A stretch of DNA of 45,283 nt from JALOOE01 sp964423545 (GTDB lineage Bacteria; Chloroflexota; Anaerolineae; CG2-30-64-16), in NCBI GenBank assembly GCA_964423545.1, contig CAYRFV010000008.1:1-45283 (forward strand), given 5' to 3'. Position 1 is the stretch's first letter. Each line of letters starts with the position of its first letter. Both the position numbers and the translations under genes were made by a program. Shown in pieces: positions 20,130 through 27,743 of this stretch. The notes beneath the pieces are model-generated. The model was not told the DNA's origin. It was given only the letters and a program-made list of their open reading frames with translations, and made no database searches.

Positions 20130-20156
20130 TTAGCAGTCTCTCGACCGGACTGCTTA
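20130..20156. promoter_or_regulatory. Second, CIRCE-like inverted repeat in the groES leader
   Basis: TTAGCAGTC-N9-GACTGCTTA: same arm length and same 9-nt spacer as CIRCE, and the inner 7 bp of the arms pair perfectly. Against the CIRCE consensus the C/G at arm position 7 is exchanged symmetrically in both arms (C to G left, G to C right). It shares three bases (20154-20156) with the canonical element. It could be a second HrcA site, a site for another regulator or an mRNA hairpin. Confidence 0.6.
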
Positions 20157-20180
20157 GCACTCTCAGCAACTGAGTGCTAA
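20154..20180. promoter_or_regulatory. CIRCE operator (HrcA binding site), perfect consensus
   Basis: TTAGCACTC-N9-GAGTGCTAA, an exact match to the CIRCE consensus. It begins about 9 nt downstream of the -10 box, overlapping the predicted transcription start, which is the classic place for HrcA repression of groESL. Confidence 0.97.
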
Positions 20181-20188
20181 CAGACGTG

Positions 20189-20217
20189 ATTCTACTCAAG
20201 ATGGGCAACGGCGTCAA
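20189..20217 (-). promoter_or_regulatory. groESL vegetative promoter
   Basis: Minus strand TTGACG, 17-nt spacer, TAGAAT; each box has 5 of 6 consensus bases. CIRCE lies directly downstream, supporting transcription from here. Confidence 0.85.
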
Positions 20218-20283
20218 ATTCGAGGGGGAAGGTTATTGGGGTCGGCGCCGGAAGCGGGTCAACGAGGGTGGGATACTGGAAGC

Positions 20284-20311
20284 GAGCGCCCCAGGCCGAC
20301 TTTCGGCGCTC
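20284..20311 (-). terminator. Weak candidate terminator after the primosome loader gene
   Basis: GAGCGCC and GGCGCTC can pair around a 14-nt loop just after the loader gene's stop codon. There is no following T-run, so termination is uncertain. Nothing else is recognised between the groES promoter and this gene. Confidence 0.3.
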
Positions 20312-20316
20312 ACGGT

Positions 20317-21735
20317 CTAGCTTCGGGGCTTGCGCCCCGCGCGCTTTGCCGCCTGTTGCGTCTCGCTGCCGCGGTAGCTGGGCGCAGAGATGACGCAGAT
20401 CGTGCAGCGTCCGGTGTCCAGCATGCGCGTGCGCAGGCGGGGATCGATTTGGTCGATCGGGTCGGAGGTGGTGATGATGGTCGGCAGTCGCGCGGCGTAG
20501 CGGTAGTTCAACAACTGGAACAGCTTCTCGCGCGCCCAGGGGGTTGCGCTCTCAGTGCCCAGGTCATCGAGCACCAACAGCGACGCGGAGCGCACTTGCT
20601 CGAACAGCTTGTCGAGCGTGGTGGTGCTGGTTGGGCTGAAGGTCGCACGCAGATGATCGAGCAGATCGGGCACGACGACAAACATGGGGATCGACCGGGC
20701 GGCATCGAGCTGATAGTTGGCGATTGCGGCGGCGAGATGGGTCTTTCCGCAGCCATACGCGCCGATGAGCACCAGCCAACCGGCAGGTTTGTCGGCGAAG
20801 GCGCGCGCCAGGCTTACAGCACGGCGAAGATTGTCGCGTTCGTCGGCCGCCAGCTCGCCGGTTCGCAGTCCGAAACTCTCAAACGTCTGCTCGCGGTGCA
20901 GCGAGAGGGTGCTCAGATGCGAACCGCTGCGTTCCGCGCCCGACTGGCGGAAGTCGGGCGCCAGTATCTCGTAGACCTGGCTCAGATCGGGGTCGACCAG
21001 GCGCGATGTGATGCGCGGATCAAGATCCTCCAGCCGTTGGTTGGTGGTGATGACGGTTGCCAGCCGGCTGTTGTAGCGATAGTTCAGAATCTGGAACAGC
21101 TTCTCCTGCGCCCAGGGCGTGCTGTTGTGTGCACCCAGATCATCCAGGATCAGCAGGGGCGCCTCGCGTATGGCTTCCAGCCGTTGATCGAATCCCGTTG
21201 CGCTGTTGGGCGCGAAAGCGGCGCGCAGATGATCGAGCAGGTCGGGTACGATCACGAACAGCACCGCATGGCCCAGCGCGACCCGGAAATTGGCGATCGC
21301 CGCGGCCAGATGAGTTTTGCCACAGCCGTAGCCGCCGATTAGCACCATCCAGCCCGATGGCTCATGGGCGAACGCCAGGCTGCGCTCGTAGGCTTCACGC
21401 AGGTTGAAGCGGAGTGTTTGCGGCAGTCCCACGCCATCCGGCAGGAAGCTGTCGAACGTGAAGCGACTCAGCGCGCCCAGGTTGCTGAGCATCTGGATCG
21501 ATCGTGTACGCTCGGCGATGAGTCTGGCCTGTGTGCAGCGACAGGGCGCCGCCTTGCCGAAATCGGGGTGACCCACCGGCACATCGTACACCAGGAAACC
21601 GCGGCCCTTGCAGATGGGACAGATGTCGGAGTCCGGATGCCGGAGGGTGGATGAAGCAGCGGTGGCCACGCGACCTGTCTGGGACGAATGCTCCGGTCCG
21701 GGCGCCGCGCCCAGAAGATCTCCGATGTGTTTCAT
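20317..21735 (-). CDS. Tandem AAA+ DnaC/DnaI-like helicase loader
   Basis: 472 residues. An N-terminal zinc-ribbon-like segment (C39, C42, C65, C67; CPICKGRGF and CRC), then two successive DnaC/IstB-like AAA+ modules. Walker A motifs are GGYGCGKTHLAAA (134-146) and GAYGCGKTHLAAA (325-337); Walker B motifs are LLILDDLGA (194-202) and LLVLDDLGT (386-394). Both are followed by TPWAxEKLFQ and by an ITT sensor-1-like segment. Loaders normally have one AAA+ module, so this is an internal duplication with both sites apparently intact. The likely job is loading DnaB, which is encoded in the same operon. ATG 21735 is chosen because GGAGG lies 5 nt before it; an in-frame GTG at 21750 is the alternative. 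IstB-type transposition helper is less likely: no transposase is nearby. Confidence 0.85.
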   Translation of the reverse strand: MKHIGDLLGAAPGPEHSSQTGRVATAASSTLRHPDSDICPICKGRGFLVYDVPVGHPDFGKAAPCRCTQARLIAERTRSIQMLSNLGALSRFTFDSFLPDGVGLPQTLRFNLREAYERSLAFAHEPSGWMVLIGGYGCGKTHLAAAIANFRVALGHAVLFVIVPDLLDHLRAAFAPNSATGFDQRLEAIREAPLLILDDLGAHNSTPWAQEKLFQILNYRYNSRLATVITTNQRLEDLDPRITSRLVDPDLSQVYEILAPDFRQSGAERSGSHLSTLSLHREQTFESFGLRTGELAADERDNLRRAVSLARAFADKPAGWLVLIGAYGCGKTHLAAAIANYQLDAARSIPMFVVVPDLLDHLRATFSPTSTTTLDKLFEQVRSASLLVLDDLGTESATPWAREKLFQLLNYRYAARLPTIITTSDPIDQIDPRLRTRMLDTGRCTICVISAPSYRGSETQQAAKRAGRKPRS

Positions 21736-21751
21736 CCGTTCCTCCGCCACA

Positions 21752-22483
21752 TCAGTGCTCGATCAGGTCTTCATAGCCCTCGGGCACATAGTACCGCTTG
21801 CGGGCTTCAGCATCTTCGGGTATCTCCGATCTGGCGCGACCGCGATCTTTGCCCTGGGCGCGCCAGCGTTCGAGGATGGCGTGCACATACCGCCAGCTGC
21901 GCTTGTTGGCTCCCACGGCTTCTCGAAACGCATCGGCGATCCAGTCGGCAGGGTAGTGCTTCTCGGCGTCGCGCAGCTCGTTGGCGATCATCGGCGTCAG
22001 CAGGCCGATGTTCTGCTCATAGAGCACGAAAATCGGCGGTCGTTCCACCTGCAGCTGGACGTCCTCCGCCACATCGGCCAGCAGATCGAGCTCACCTGCG
22101 CGCAGCCGCTCCACGACTTCGCGACCATTGGCGCTGTTGACCATATACCACGCTTCAATCGTATCGCCGCGCTGCACAGCCAGATGGAGCAGCGTGCCGC
22201 GCGCGACGGCGCGCTCCAGCGCATCGCGCAGGATGGCTTCGCCTGCGGCAGGCGAAGGGGCCAGCCCTGCCAGCAGGCGGTCGTCCGCCGCCAGCTCATC
22301 GAGACGTGCATATCGCAAAGCCCCCGCCTTTTTCCCGATCAGCCAGAAGAGATGCAGCGTCACCTTGAGCTCAGCCAGGTTATCGATCACCGGCAGCAGG
22401 TCGCTGAAGAAGAGGTTCGGGATCGGTGTGAGTGGCAGCTTGCCGGCGGGAAAGCCGGGAAAGCCCTGCATTGCATCGGTCAT
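21752..22483 (-). CDS. DnaD-domain primosome protein
   Basis: 243 residues. The C-terminal part carries the DnaB_2/DnaD motif YEQNIGLLTPMIANELRDA followed by YPADWI, AFREAV and the ANKRSWRYVHAILERW region, the hallmark of DnaD-like proteins that remodel DNA and recruit loader and helicase. The N-terminal half (about 1-125) resembles the winged-helix half of DnaD. In Bacillus, DnaD works with DnaB and DnaI at origins and stalled forks; here it lies between dnaB and the loader gene, 16 nt from the latter's start, consistent with one primosome unit. Confidence 0.85.
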   Translation of the reverse strand: MTDAMQGFPGFPAGKLPLTPIPNLFFSDLLPVIDNLAELKVTLHLFWLIGKKAGALRYARLDELAADDRLLAGLAPSPAAGEAILRDALERAVARGTLLHLAVQRGDTIEAWYMVNSANGREVVERLRAGELDLLADVAEDVQLQVERPPIFVLYEQNIGLLTPMIANELRDAEKHYPADWIADAFREAVGANKRSWRYVHAILERWRAQGKDRGRARSEIPEDAEARKRYYVPEGYEDLIEH

Positions 22484-22616
22484 GCTGGTGTGTTCCCATC
22501 AAGACGAGCACCAAAGGACCAAAGAGCCACACGTCACCGAGGCGCGGCGCAGACGAGCGCCTTGCGGGAGTCGGCTCCAAACACTGTGTGCTCGACGCGT
22601 CCCGGCGGTTCCCATC

Positions 22617-23966
22617 TCATCCGCCGTAGTCCAACGGCTCCTTAGTCAATTCCAGGTCAGCAAAGCGGGTCAGCGTCTTGTCAAAGAATAGCGGGACCTT
22701 GTCGGTCGGGCCATTACGATGCTTTGCGACGATGATATCGGCGATGTTCTTGCGCTCGCTGTTCTCTTTGGTCATATCCTCACGGTAGATGAACATCACA
22801 ATGTCCGCGTCCTGCTCGATCGCGCCCGACTCGCGCAGGTCGGAGAGCTGTGGGATGTGGTCGCTGCGCGATTCGACCGCACGAGAGAGCTGAGATAGCG
22901 CGATCAGCGGCACCTCAAGCTCGCGCGCCAGGCTCTTCAGCGAGCGCGAGATGTAACTGATCTCCTGAACGCGATTCTCGACCCGGGTTTCGCCGCGCAT
23001 CAACTGAAGGTAGTCCACGATCACCATGTCCAGGCCGTGCTCGGCCTGGAGCCGTCGCGCTTTGGTGCGCAGCTCCAACGCCGAGATGGCAGGCGTATCG
23101 TCAATGAAGAGCAACGTCTCGGAGAGCACGCCTGCGGCCTCCATGAGCATCGGCCATTCATCGTCCCCGATCTCGCCGAGGCGCAGTTTCTGCTGGTTGA
23201 TGCCGGTTTCGGACGAAAGCAGGCGCTGCACCAACTGCTCGCTGCTCATCTCCAGGCTGAAAAAGGCCACGCGCTGGCCGTAACGCTTGGCCGCATTCAC
23301 GGCTATGTTGAGCGCCAGACTGGTCTTGCCCACGCCCGGTCTGGCCGCCAGGATGATCAAATCCGACTTCTGGAAGCCGCCCAGCAGCTTGTCCAGCTTG
23401 CTGAAGCCGGACGGCACGCCCAGCAGGTCGCCCTGGTGACGATGCAGGTAGTCCAGCCGATCGACGACGCCGTGCATGATCTGGCGCACCGGCATCAGAT
23501 CGCGGCGGATGCGGCGCTCAGAGACATTGAAGATCAGTTGCTCGGCGCGGTCGACCACCTCATCGACATCCTCCGACTCTTCGTAGGCCAGTGCTGCGAT
23601 CTGCCCGGCTGCGCTGATGAGCCGCCGCAACGTTGCAGTGCGCTCAACGATGTGGCTGTAATGCTCGACGTGGACCGCCGTGGGGACGGCGCTGATCAGC
23701 GAAGTGATATAGGAGGTGCCGCCGATCTGAGGCAATTGGTTGCGGCGCTCAAGCTCGTCGACCAGTGTGACGAAATCAGCCGGCTCGCGACGTTCGTGCA
23801 GGTCAAGAATCGCGCGATAGATCCAGCCGTTCTTCTCCCGATAGAAGTCATCCGACTCCAGGAACGAAGCCACCTTGATGATCGCGTCCGGATCGATCAG
23901 GAGCGAGCCGAGGACCGCTTCTTCAGCTTCGGGATTGGCCGGGATCGTTCTTTCGGGCGTGTTCAT
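22617..23966 (-). CDS. dnaB: Replicative DNA helicase DnaB
   Basis: 449 residues, normal length. N-terminal DnaB_N domain (about 8-110), linker, then a RecA-like ATPase domain with Walker A ARPGVGKTS (208-216), DMVIVDYLQLM as Walker B region and the QLSRAVE/DLRESGAIEQDAD segment typical of DnaB. No intein is present. It unwinds DNA at the replication fork as a hexamer. AGGAG lies close before the ATG. It precedes the DnaD-domain gene by 133 nt and follows the DUF151 gene by 118 nt, all on the same strand. Confidence 0.97.
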   Translation of the reverse strand: MNTPERTIPANPEAEEAVLGSLLIDPDAIIKVASFLESDDFYREKNGWIYRAILDLHERREPADFVTLVDELERRNQLPQIGGTSYITSLISAVPTAVHVEHYSHIVERTATLRRLISAAGQIAALAYEESEDVDEVVDRAEQLIFNVSERRIRRDLMPVRQIMHGVVDRLDYLHRHQGDLLGVPSGFSKLDKLLGGFQKSDLIILAARPGVGKTSLALNIAVNAAKRYGQRVAFFSLEMSSEQLVQRLLSSETGINQQKLRLGEIGDDEWPMLMEAAGVLSETLLFIDDTPAISALELRTKARRLQAEHGLDMVIVDYLQLMRGETRVENRVQEISYISRSLKSLARELEVPLIALSQLSRAVESRSDHIPQLSDLRESGAIEQDADIVMFIYREDMTKENSERKNIADIIVAKHRNGPTDKVPLFFDKTLTRFADLELTKEPLDYGG

Positions 23967-24043
23967 AGTCTCCTGCGGCGCCGAATCGGTGTCGGGTGCT
24001 GACGACAGAAACGCCGCCAGGCCAGCGGCAAGGCGGACGCTTC

Positions 24044-24087
24044 GGACAAGACGGTAGCCCCGCTAGGACAAGACGGTAGCCCCGCTA
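24044..24087. repeat. Perfect tandem duplication of 22 bp overlapping a stop codon
   Basis: Two identical adjacent 22-bp copies, 24044-24065 and 24066-24087. The copy nearer the DUF151 gene supplies its TAG stop; the other copy lies just beyond. It looks like a recent slippage duplication at the gene end. It could also place a second stop in another frame. Confidence 0.85.
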
Positions 24088-24600
24088 CTGCTGAAGCCCC
24101 GACAGGTCGAGGCCCTCCAGGAAATCCCGAAAGGCTTCGGGCGCTTGCGCTTTGGGCCCGCTGTCGGTGGGCTGCGAGACCTCGCCGCTCTCCAAGTCGG
24201 GTTCGGGTGTGATGGCGCCCTGCGCCATGACCTCCTCCGACACGAACACCGGCACGCGTGAACGCACAGCCAGGGCAATGGCGTCGCTGGGTCGCGAGTC
24301 GATCTCCATGCGCTGACCGTTGAGCCGCAGGATGATCTGCGCGAAGAAGGTGTCGTTGCGCAGATCGGTGATCGCCACCCGCTCGACCTCGGCTCCCAGG
24401 TTCGCGATCACTGATTTGAGCAGGTCGTGGGTCAGAGGACGCTGCACCTCGACGCCCTGTAGCTCGATCGTGATTGCATCCGCCTCAAACGGGCCGATCC
24501 ATATCGGCAGATAGCGCGACGCGTCCGTGTCCTTCAGCACGACGATCCGGTGCTGCGACATCAGGCTGACACGCACGCTATCAATCGTCACTTCAATCAT
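24085..24600 (-). CDS. Bifunctional nuclease (BFN/DUF151) family protein
   Basis: 171 residues. The DUF151 core is clear: MIEVTIDSVRVSL, LPIWIGPFEADAI, DLLKSVIANLGAEVERV, IDSRPSDAIALAVR and VPVFVSEEV. A related plant protein has DNase and RNase activity; the bacterial role is not settled. The acidic C-terminal tail (about 130-171) is variable. It is the first gene after a good promoter and probably leads the primosome operon. Confidence 0.88.
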   Translation of the reverse strand: MIEVTIDSVRVSLMSQHRIVVLKDTDASRYLPIWIGPFEADAITIELQGVEVQRPLTHDLLKSVIANLGAEVERVAITDLRNDTFFAQIILRLNGQRMEIDSRPSDAIALAVRSRVPVFVSEEVMAQGAITPEPDLESGEVSQPTDSGPKAQAPEAFRDFLEGLDLSGLQQ

Positions 24601-24678
24601 ACGTCCGGCCTCCTGTGAGCGGGCGCATGGACACCTTCCGGCTCACGGTCAGGAAGTGCTGGCTCTGTGTCCGCTGGC

Positions 24679-24693
24679 TGAACAGGCTGTTCA
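24679..24693. promoter_or_regulatory. 15-bp operator-like palindrome just after the DUF151 promoter
   Basis: TGAACAGGCTGTTCA: 7-bp arms around one central base, placed about 10-25 nt downstream of the -10 box of the DUF151 promoter, where a repressor could block transcription. It contains GAAC and GTTC, but spaced by 5 nt rather than the 4 of Gram-positive LexA boxes. The binding protein is unknown. Confidence 0.45.
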
Positions 24694-24703
24694 AGACCGG
24701 ATG

Positions 24704-24732
24704 ATTATAGCATAGCCCCGTAGTCGTCGCAA
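24704..24732 (-). promoter_or_regulatory. Promoter of the DUF151-dnaB-dnaD-loader operon
   Basis: Minus strand TTGCGA, 17-nt spacer, TGC-TATAAT with a perfect -10 and an extended -10 TG. It lies about 100 nt upstream of the DUF151 start in a 227-bp gap. Confidence 0.75.
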
Positions 24733-24827
24733 ACCGCTGCAGAGCGCCAGGCAGAAAAGCTTGCCGGCCGCCTGAGTCGGCCCACTGTAGACCGGCGCCT
24801 GAATCGCCGAGCGCTCACCGGCGCTGA

Positions 24828-25550
24828 TCAAGCGCCTTCCCGGCTCGGGCCATCGCGCTGCTGCCGGCCGACCGGCTCCAACGGGGTCGCTGCCCGCGCA
24901 ATGCGATCCAGATAGCCGGCCAGCCAACCGGCCTCTGGATCGGCCCCGTAGCCTTCGACCATGAGTGCATGGCCCAGGCCGCGTCGCGTCGCGGGGTCGA
25001 GCGCGCCGGACCACGCCTGGCCCGGTAGCAGCATCAACTCGAAGTCGGGCTGCTCAGGTGGGGCCCAGGGCGGCCGTGGATAGGGCACGCCGGTGACCAG
25101 TGCGCCGTTCCGCTCGTAGAAGGCGACGCGGCGTGTGCGCAAGCTGCGGTCCGCGTCAGGCGGTGGACCGTCGGGGACTTCGATCTCAATCAGGACGCCG
25201 CGGCAGCCTGGCCTGCCGACCCGGTCAGCGATGGTCTCGCCGGCGGCCGCGACTGCCCTGAGCAACTGCGTGCCCGCGCCCCGACTGCGCCGTGCTGGAT
25301 CGACCGCCAGGTACTTCAGATGCAACAGATTAGACTCGGACAGGTAGTCGCACAGCGCCATGCCGACTACGTCGGGGCCATCGAGCAGCGCGAGCGCGCG
25401 GCCCGCCCGGCTATCGCCTGCGCGTACGTGGGCGTAGTCCGGCAGCTTCGCCGCTGGCATTTCCCAGGGAAAACCAAAGGCCTCCAGGTAGATGGCGATG
25501 ATGGCATCCATCTCTGCCGGGGCCAGCTCGGAGATATCGACGATCTCCAC
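24828..25550 (-). CDS. GNAT-family N-acetyltransferase
   Basis: 240 residues. The acetyl-CoA site pattern is visible around LKYLAVDPARRSRGAGTQLL in two parts (strand then RRSRGAG), followed by a helix and FYERNGA. The C-terminal 60 residues are extra. Substrate unknown. The GTG start has GGAG within the end of the preceding metallopeptidase gene, with only 3 nt between the genes, so the two are probably cotranscribed. Confidence 0.82.
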   Translation of the reverse strand: MEIVDISELAPAEMDAIIAIYLEAFGFPWEMPAAKLPDYAHVRAGDSRAGRALALLDGPDVVGMALCDYLSESNLLHLKYLAVDPARRSRGAGTQLLRAVAAAGETIADRVGRPGCRGVLIEIEVPDGPPPDADRSLRTRRVAFYERNGALVTGVPYPRPPWAPPEQPDFELMLLPGQAWSGALDPATRRGLGHALMVEGYGADPEAGWLAGYLDRIARAATPLEPVGRQQRDGPSREGA

Positions 25551-25553
25551 GGA

Positions 25554-27239
25554 TCACTCCAACACGATCCGTCGCCGGAGCGTACCGCCGCGCTCCGCGA
25601 TGGCGCACAGGGTCAGGACACCGCCTGCCGGTGCATGGATCAGCCACTCGGCTTTGCCGCGGTTGTCGGTGGGCGAAACGCCGTAGTAGGCAACATCCAG
25701 CTTGTTCGAGCGCCCTTGCAGATGGCCGATCTCCTGTTTCAGCTTGCCGCTCTTGAGCGTGGCGTCCCCCGGCAGTTCCAGCTCCAGCCGCACCGGGCGA
25801 ACGGCTTTGATCTTCACCGCCTGGTTTGAGCCGTGAGTGGGGAGAAAGCCGCGATTCTCCACGACGGCCAGGAGGTGATACATGCCGTCGCCGAGCGGCG
25901 TCAGCTCGACGGCGCGCCAGGCGATGCGCGGCGCAAGTGCGGAGAATGCAATGGCGAACTCGGCCTGCGGCGCGATCTCGGCCTCCAACAGGTCAGGTGG
26001 CGGGTTGCGCCACGTGGTGAAGCTGTGCCAGCCGCCCAACTCAACCTGGCCTAACTGCGGATGAACGAACTCGCGCCACGGCAGCAGATCGGCCGGCGCG
26101 TGCCGGTTCACGAATTCCAGGATCTTGTAGTCGTCCTCGACGGGATGCTTGCGGCTCCATTCGATGAACTTCTTATCCTTCGCTTTGGTCTCGATCCCGG
26201 CCGCGGTCGGCAGGTCCCACAGCTCAACCGTGTAAGCAAAGACCCCCTTGTGTTCATAAAGCCAATCGTCGAAGACGCCGGTGATGACCTCTTTCGGGTG
26301 GTAGCGGAAGTGGTGATAGACGGAGACGCATGGGTAGCCCGTGAGCTGCGTACCGCGTTCGCCGATGGCCTCGAACACCCACAGGTCGTCGGTGTCCATC
26401 TGCTCGTCCGGCTTTGTGCCGTAAGGGCGCAGGATGGCGCGGCTGTAGGTGTGGAAGGTGAGCGCCCCGAAGACGTTGGGGTGATCAGTCATGAACTCGA
26501 TCACGGCGCGGATCTCCGGTTCGGAGCCGGGATAATCGCCTGCGCCGCGCTGTTCCCCTTCCGGTCGCCAGTCTGCCGGGAAGTTGCGGTTGAAGTCGAG
26601 CCCCTCAAGGGCCGGCGCGACGGTGATGATGTGCCCGTCGTAGTTCTCGATCACGCCTTCTGCGAAAAGGCGATAATAGACGCCGCCTTCCTCGTCAGGT
26701 CCGCGTTTGATCATCAGCCGAGGATCGCGTTCAGATACCTTCCAGTCGCCGGTGGGGTCAACGATGCGCATCTGAACGATGCGCCCATCGCCGTCGATGT
26801 CGGCCGCGTGCAAGCCGTCCTGTTTGTCCTCGAAAGGATAAGGCCGCGTGCCGGAGCGGATGTACTTCGGTTGCTCGCTCAGAGCGAGCTCGGCGCCGTC
26901 AGGATTGAGCCGCGGCACCACGTAGACCACCTGCTCATCGAGGATGCGCGTGATCTTGGGATCGGCGCCATAGCCCGTGACCATGCGCTGGATGAAAAAG
27001 AGCGCCGCCATCGACGCCGTGACTTCGGTGGCATGGATGTTGGCATCGATCCAGAAAGCGGCCTTCTCGACGTCCGGGCCGGTGTCTCGGTTCGTCAGGA
27101 TGACCAGCGGGATCTCGCGGCCCTCATGCGACCGGCCCAGGACGGCCAGTTGCATGATACCCGCATGCTGCTCGGCCAGCCACGCCAGCCGTTCAGTCAG
27201 TTCGGTGTAGGTGTAGTAGGTGTTGAAGGTGATTTCCAT
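25554..27239 (-). CDS. M14-family zinc carboxypeptidase
   Basis: 561 residues. The zinc ligands HATE (H69, E72) are followed by RLNPDGAE, DFNRNFP, the second-metal-side motif FHTYSR and the catalytic Glu in YTVELWD, so the active site is intact. No signal peptide is seen at the chosen start. A beta-rich C-terminal region (about 390-561) follows the catalytic domain. It should remove C-terminal residues from peptides or act on an amide-linked cell-wall substrate. I start at 27239, with GAGG just upstream, because the longer frame (to 27329) adds 30 residues with no family similarity. Confidence 0.88.
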   Translation of the reverse strand: MEITFNTYYTYTELTERLAWLAEQHAGIMQLAVLGRSHEGREIPLVILTNRDTGPDVEKAAFWIDANIHATEVTASMAALFFIQRMVTGYGADPKITRILDEQVVYVVPRLNPDGAELALSEQPKYIRSGTRPYPFEDKQDGLHAADIDGDGRIVQMRIVDPTGDWKVSERDPRLMIKRGPDEEGGVYYRLFAEGVIENYDGHIITVAPALEGLDFNRNFPADWRPEGEQRGAGDYPGSEPEIRAVIEFMTDHPNVFGALTFHTYSRAILRPYGTKPDEQMDTDDLWVFEAIGERGTQLTGYPCVSVYHHFRYHPKEVITGVFDDWLYEHKGVFAYTVELWDLPTAAGIETKAKDKKFIEWSRKHPVEDDYKILEFVNRHAPADLLPWREFVHPQLGQVELGGWHSFTTWRNPPPDLLEAEIAPQAEFAIAFSALAPRIAWRAVELTPLGDGMYHLLAVVENRGFLPTHGSNQAVKIKAVRPVRLELELPGDATLKSGKLKQEIGHLQGRSNKLDVAYYGVSPTDNRGKAEWLIHAPAGGVLTLCAIAERGGTLRRRIVLE

Positions 27240-27341
27240 GAGTCCTCGATGCGATGGTCGATGGGATGTCTCGGACGGGTGCAACTGCGCTGACGCCGCG
27301 GACGAGATCCGCAATAGCGGATGAAGCACCCTCTCTTCCGT

Positions 27342-27623
27342 CTACCAGGGGAGTCGAATATGCTGCCAAGTGCCGGTAACCCCGCAGTAGAGAAGGAACA
27401 GAACAACTACAGCAAAGATCAAGAATCCTATGCTCATGAAGAGATTCGACAGAAAGGCGCCAAAGGCGTGGAGGGCTGCTACCAAGCTGGCGGCCGCATG
27501 GCTCAGGCAGAACCAGATCACCCACATCAGTGCGACCACGCCCGCGATGGCCAGAATCCAATGGCCAGTTTGTAGACAGAGATTCCCCACGCACTCCAGG
27601 CCCGGCATCATCTCCTCCGTCAT
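27342..27623 (-). CDS. Small hydrophobic membrane protein, unknown
   Basis: 93 residues with two or three hydrophobic segments (about residues 20-42, 45-58, 60-85) and a short polar N-terminus. I do not recognise the family. Hydrophobic pattern and lack of overlap with any other gene support it, but no well-spaced ribosome-binding site precedes the ATG (a GGAGGAG lies inside the first codons), so the real start may be a few codons downstream. The 102 nt between it and the metallopeptidase gene hold nothing else I can identify. Confidence 0.5.
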   Translation of the reverse strand: MTEEMMPGLECVGNLCLQTGHWILAIAGVVALMWVIWFCLSHAAASLVAALHAFGAFLSNLFMSIGFLIFAVVVLFLLYCGVTGTWQHIRLPW

Positions 27624-27701
27624 GGAAAAGACACGTCTCGGTCATCCGGTTCAGGCGTGACGCTTGGCTGTCAACTTATATGGAGCATACCATACCATCC
27701 C

Positions 27702-27729
27702 GAGCTTCGCGTGGCAATCGGCGAAGCTC
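27702..27729 (-). terminator. Stem-loop downstream of the nurA-herA-sbcD cluster (uncertain terminator)
   Basis: GAGCTTCG and CGAAGCTC form a perfect 8-bp stem around a 12-nt loop, 15 nt beyond the stop of the HEAT-type remnant. There is no T-run, so it may not terminate. The rest of the 27624-27743 gap shows nothing clear. Confidence 0.35.
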
Positions 27730-27743
27730 CCCGCCGCCTCGAA

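Noticed and set aside
22492..22616. Repeated 9-mer GTTCCCATC flanking the dnaB-dnaD gap
   Set aside because: Too short and too far apart to call a repeat element.
24679..24693. Call of a true LexA (SOS) box
   Set aside because: The half-sites match but are spaced by 5 nt instead of 4, so I report only an operator-like palindrome.
20081..24732. Replication origin near dnaB
   Set aside because: No cluster of DnaA boxes or AT-rich unwinding stretch was noticed; dnaB proximity alone is not evidence.
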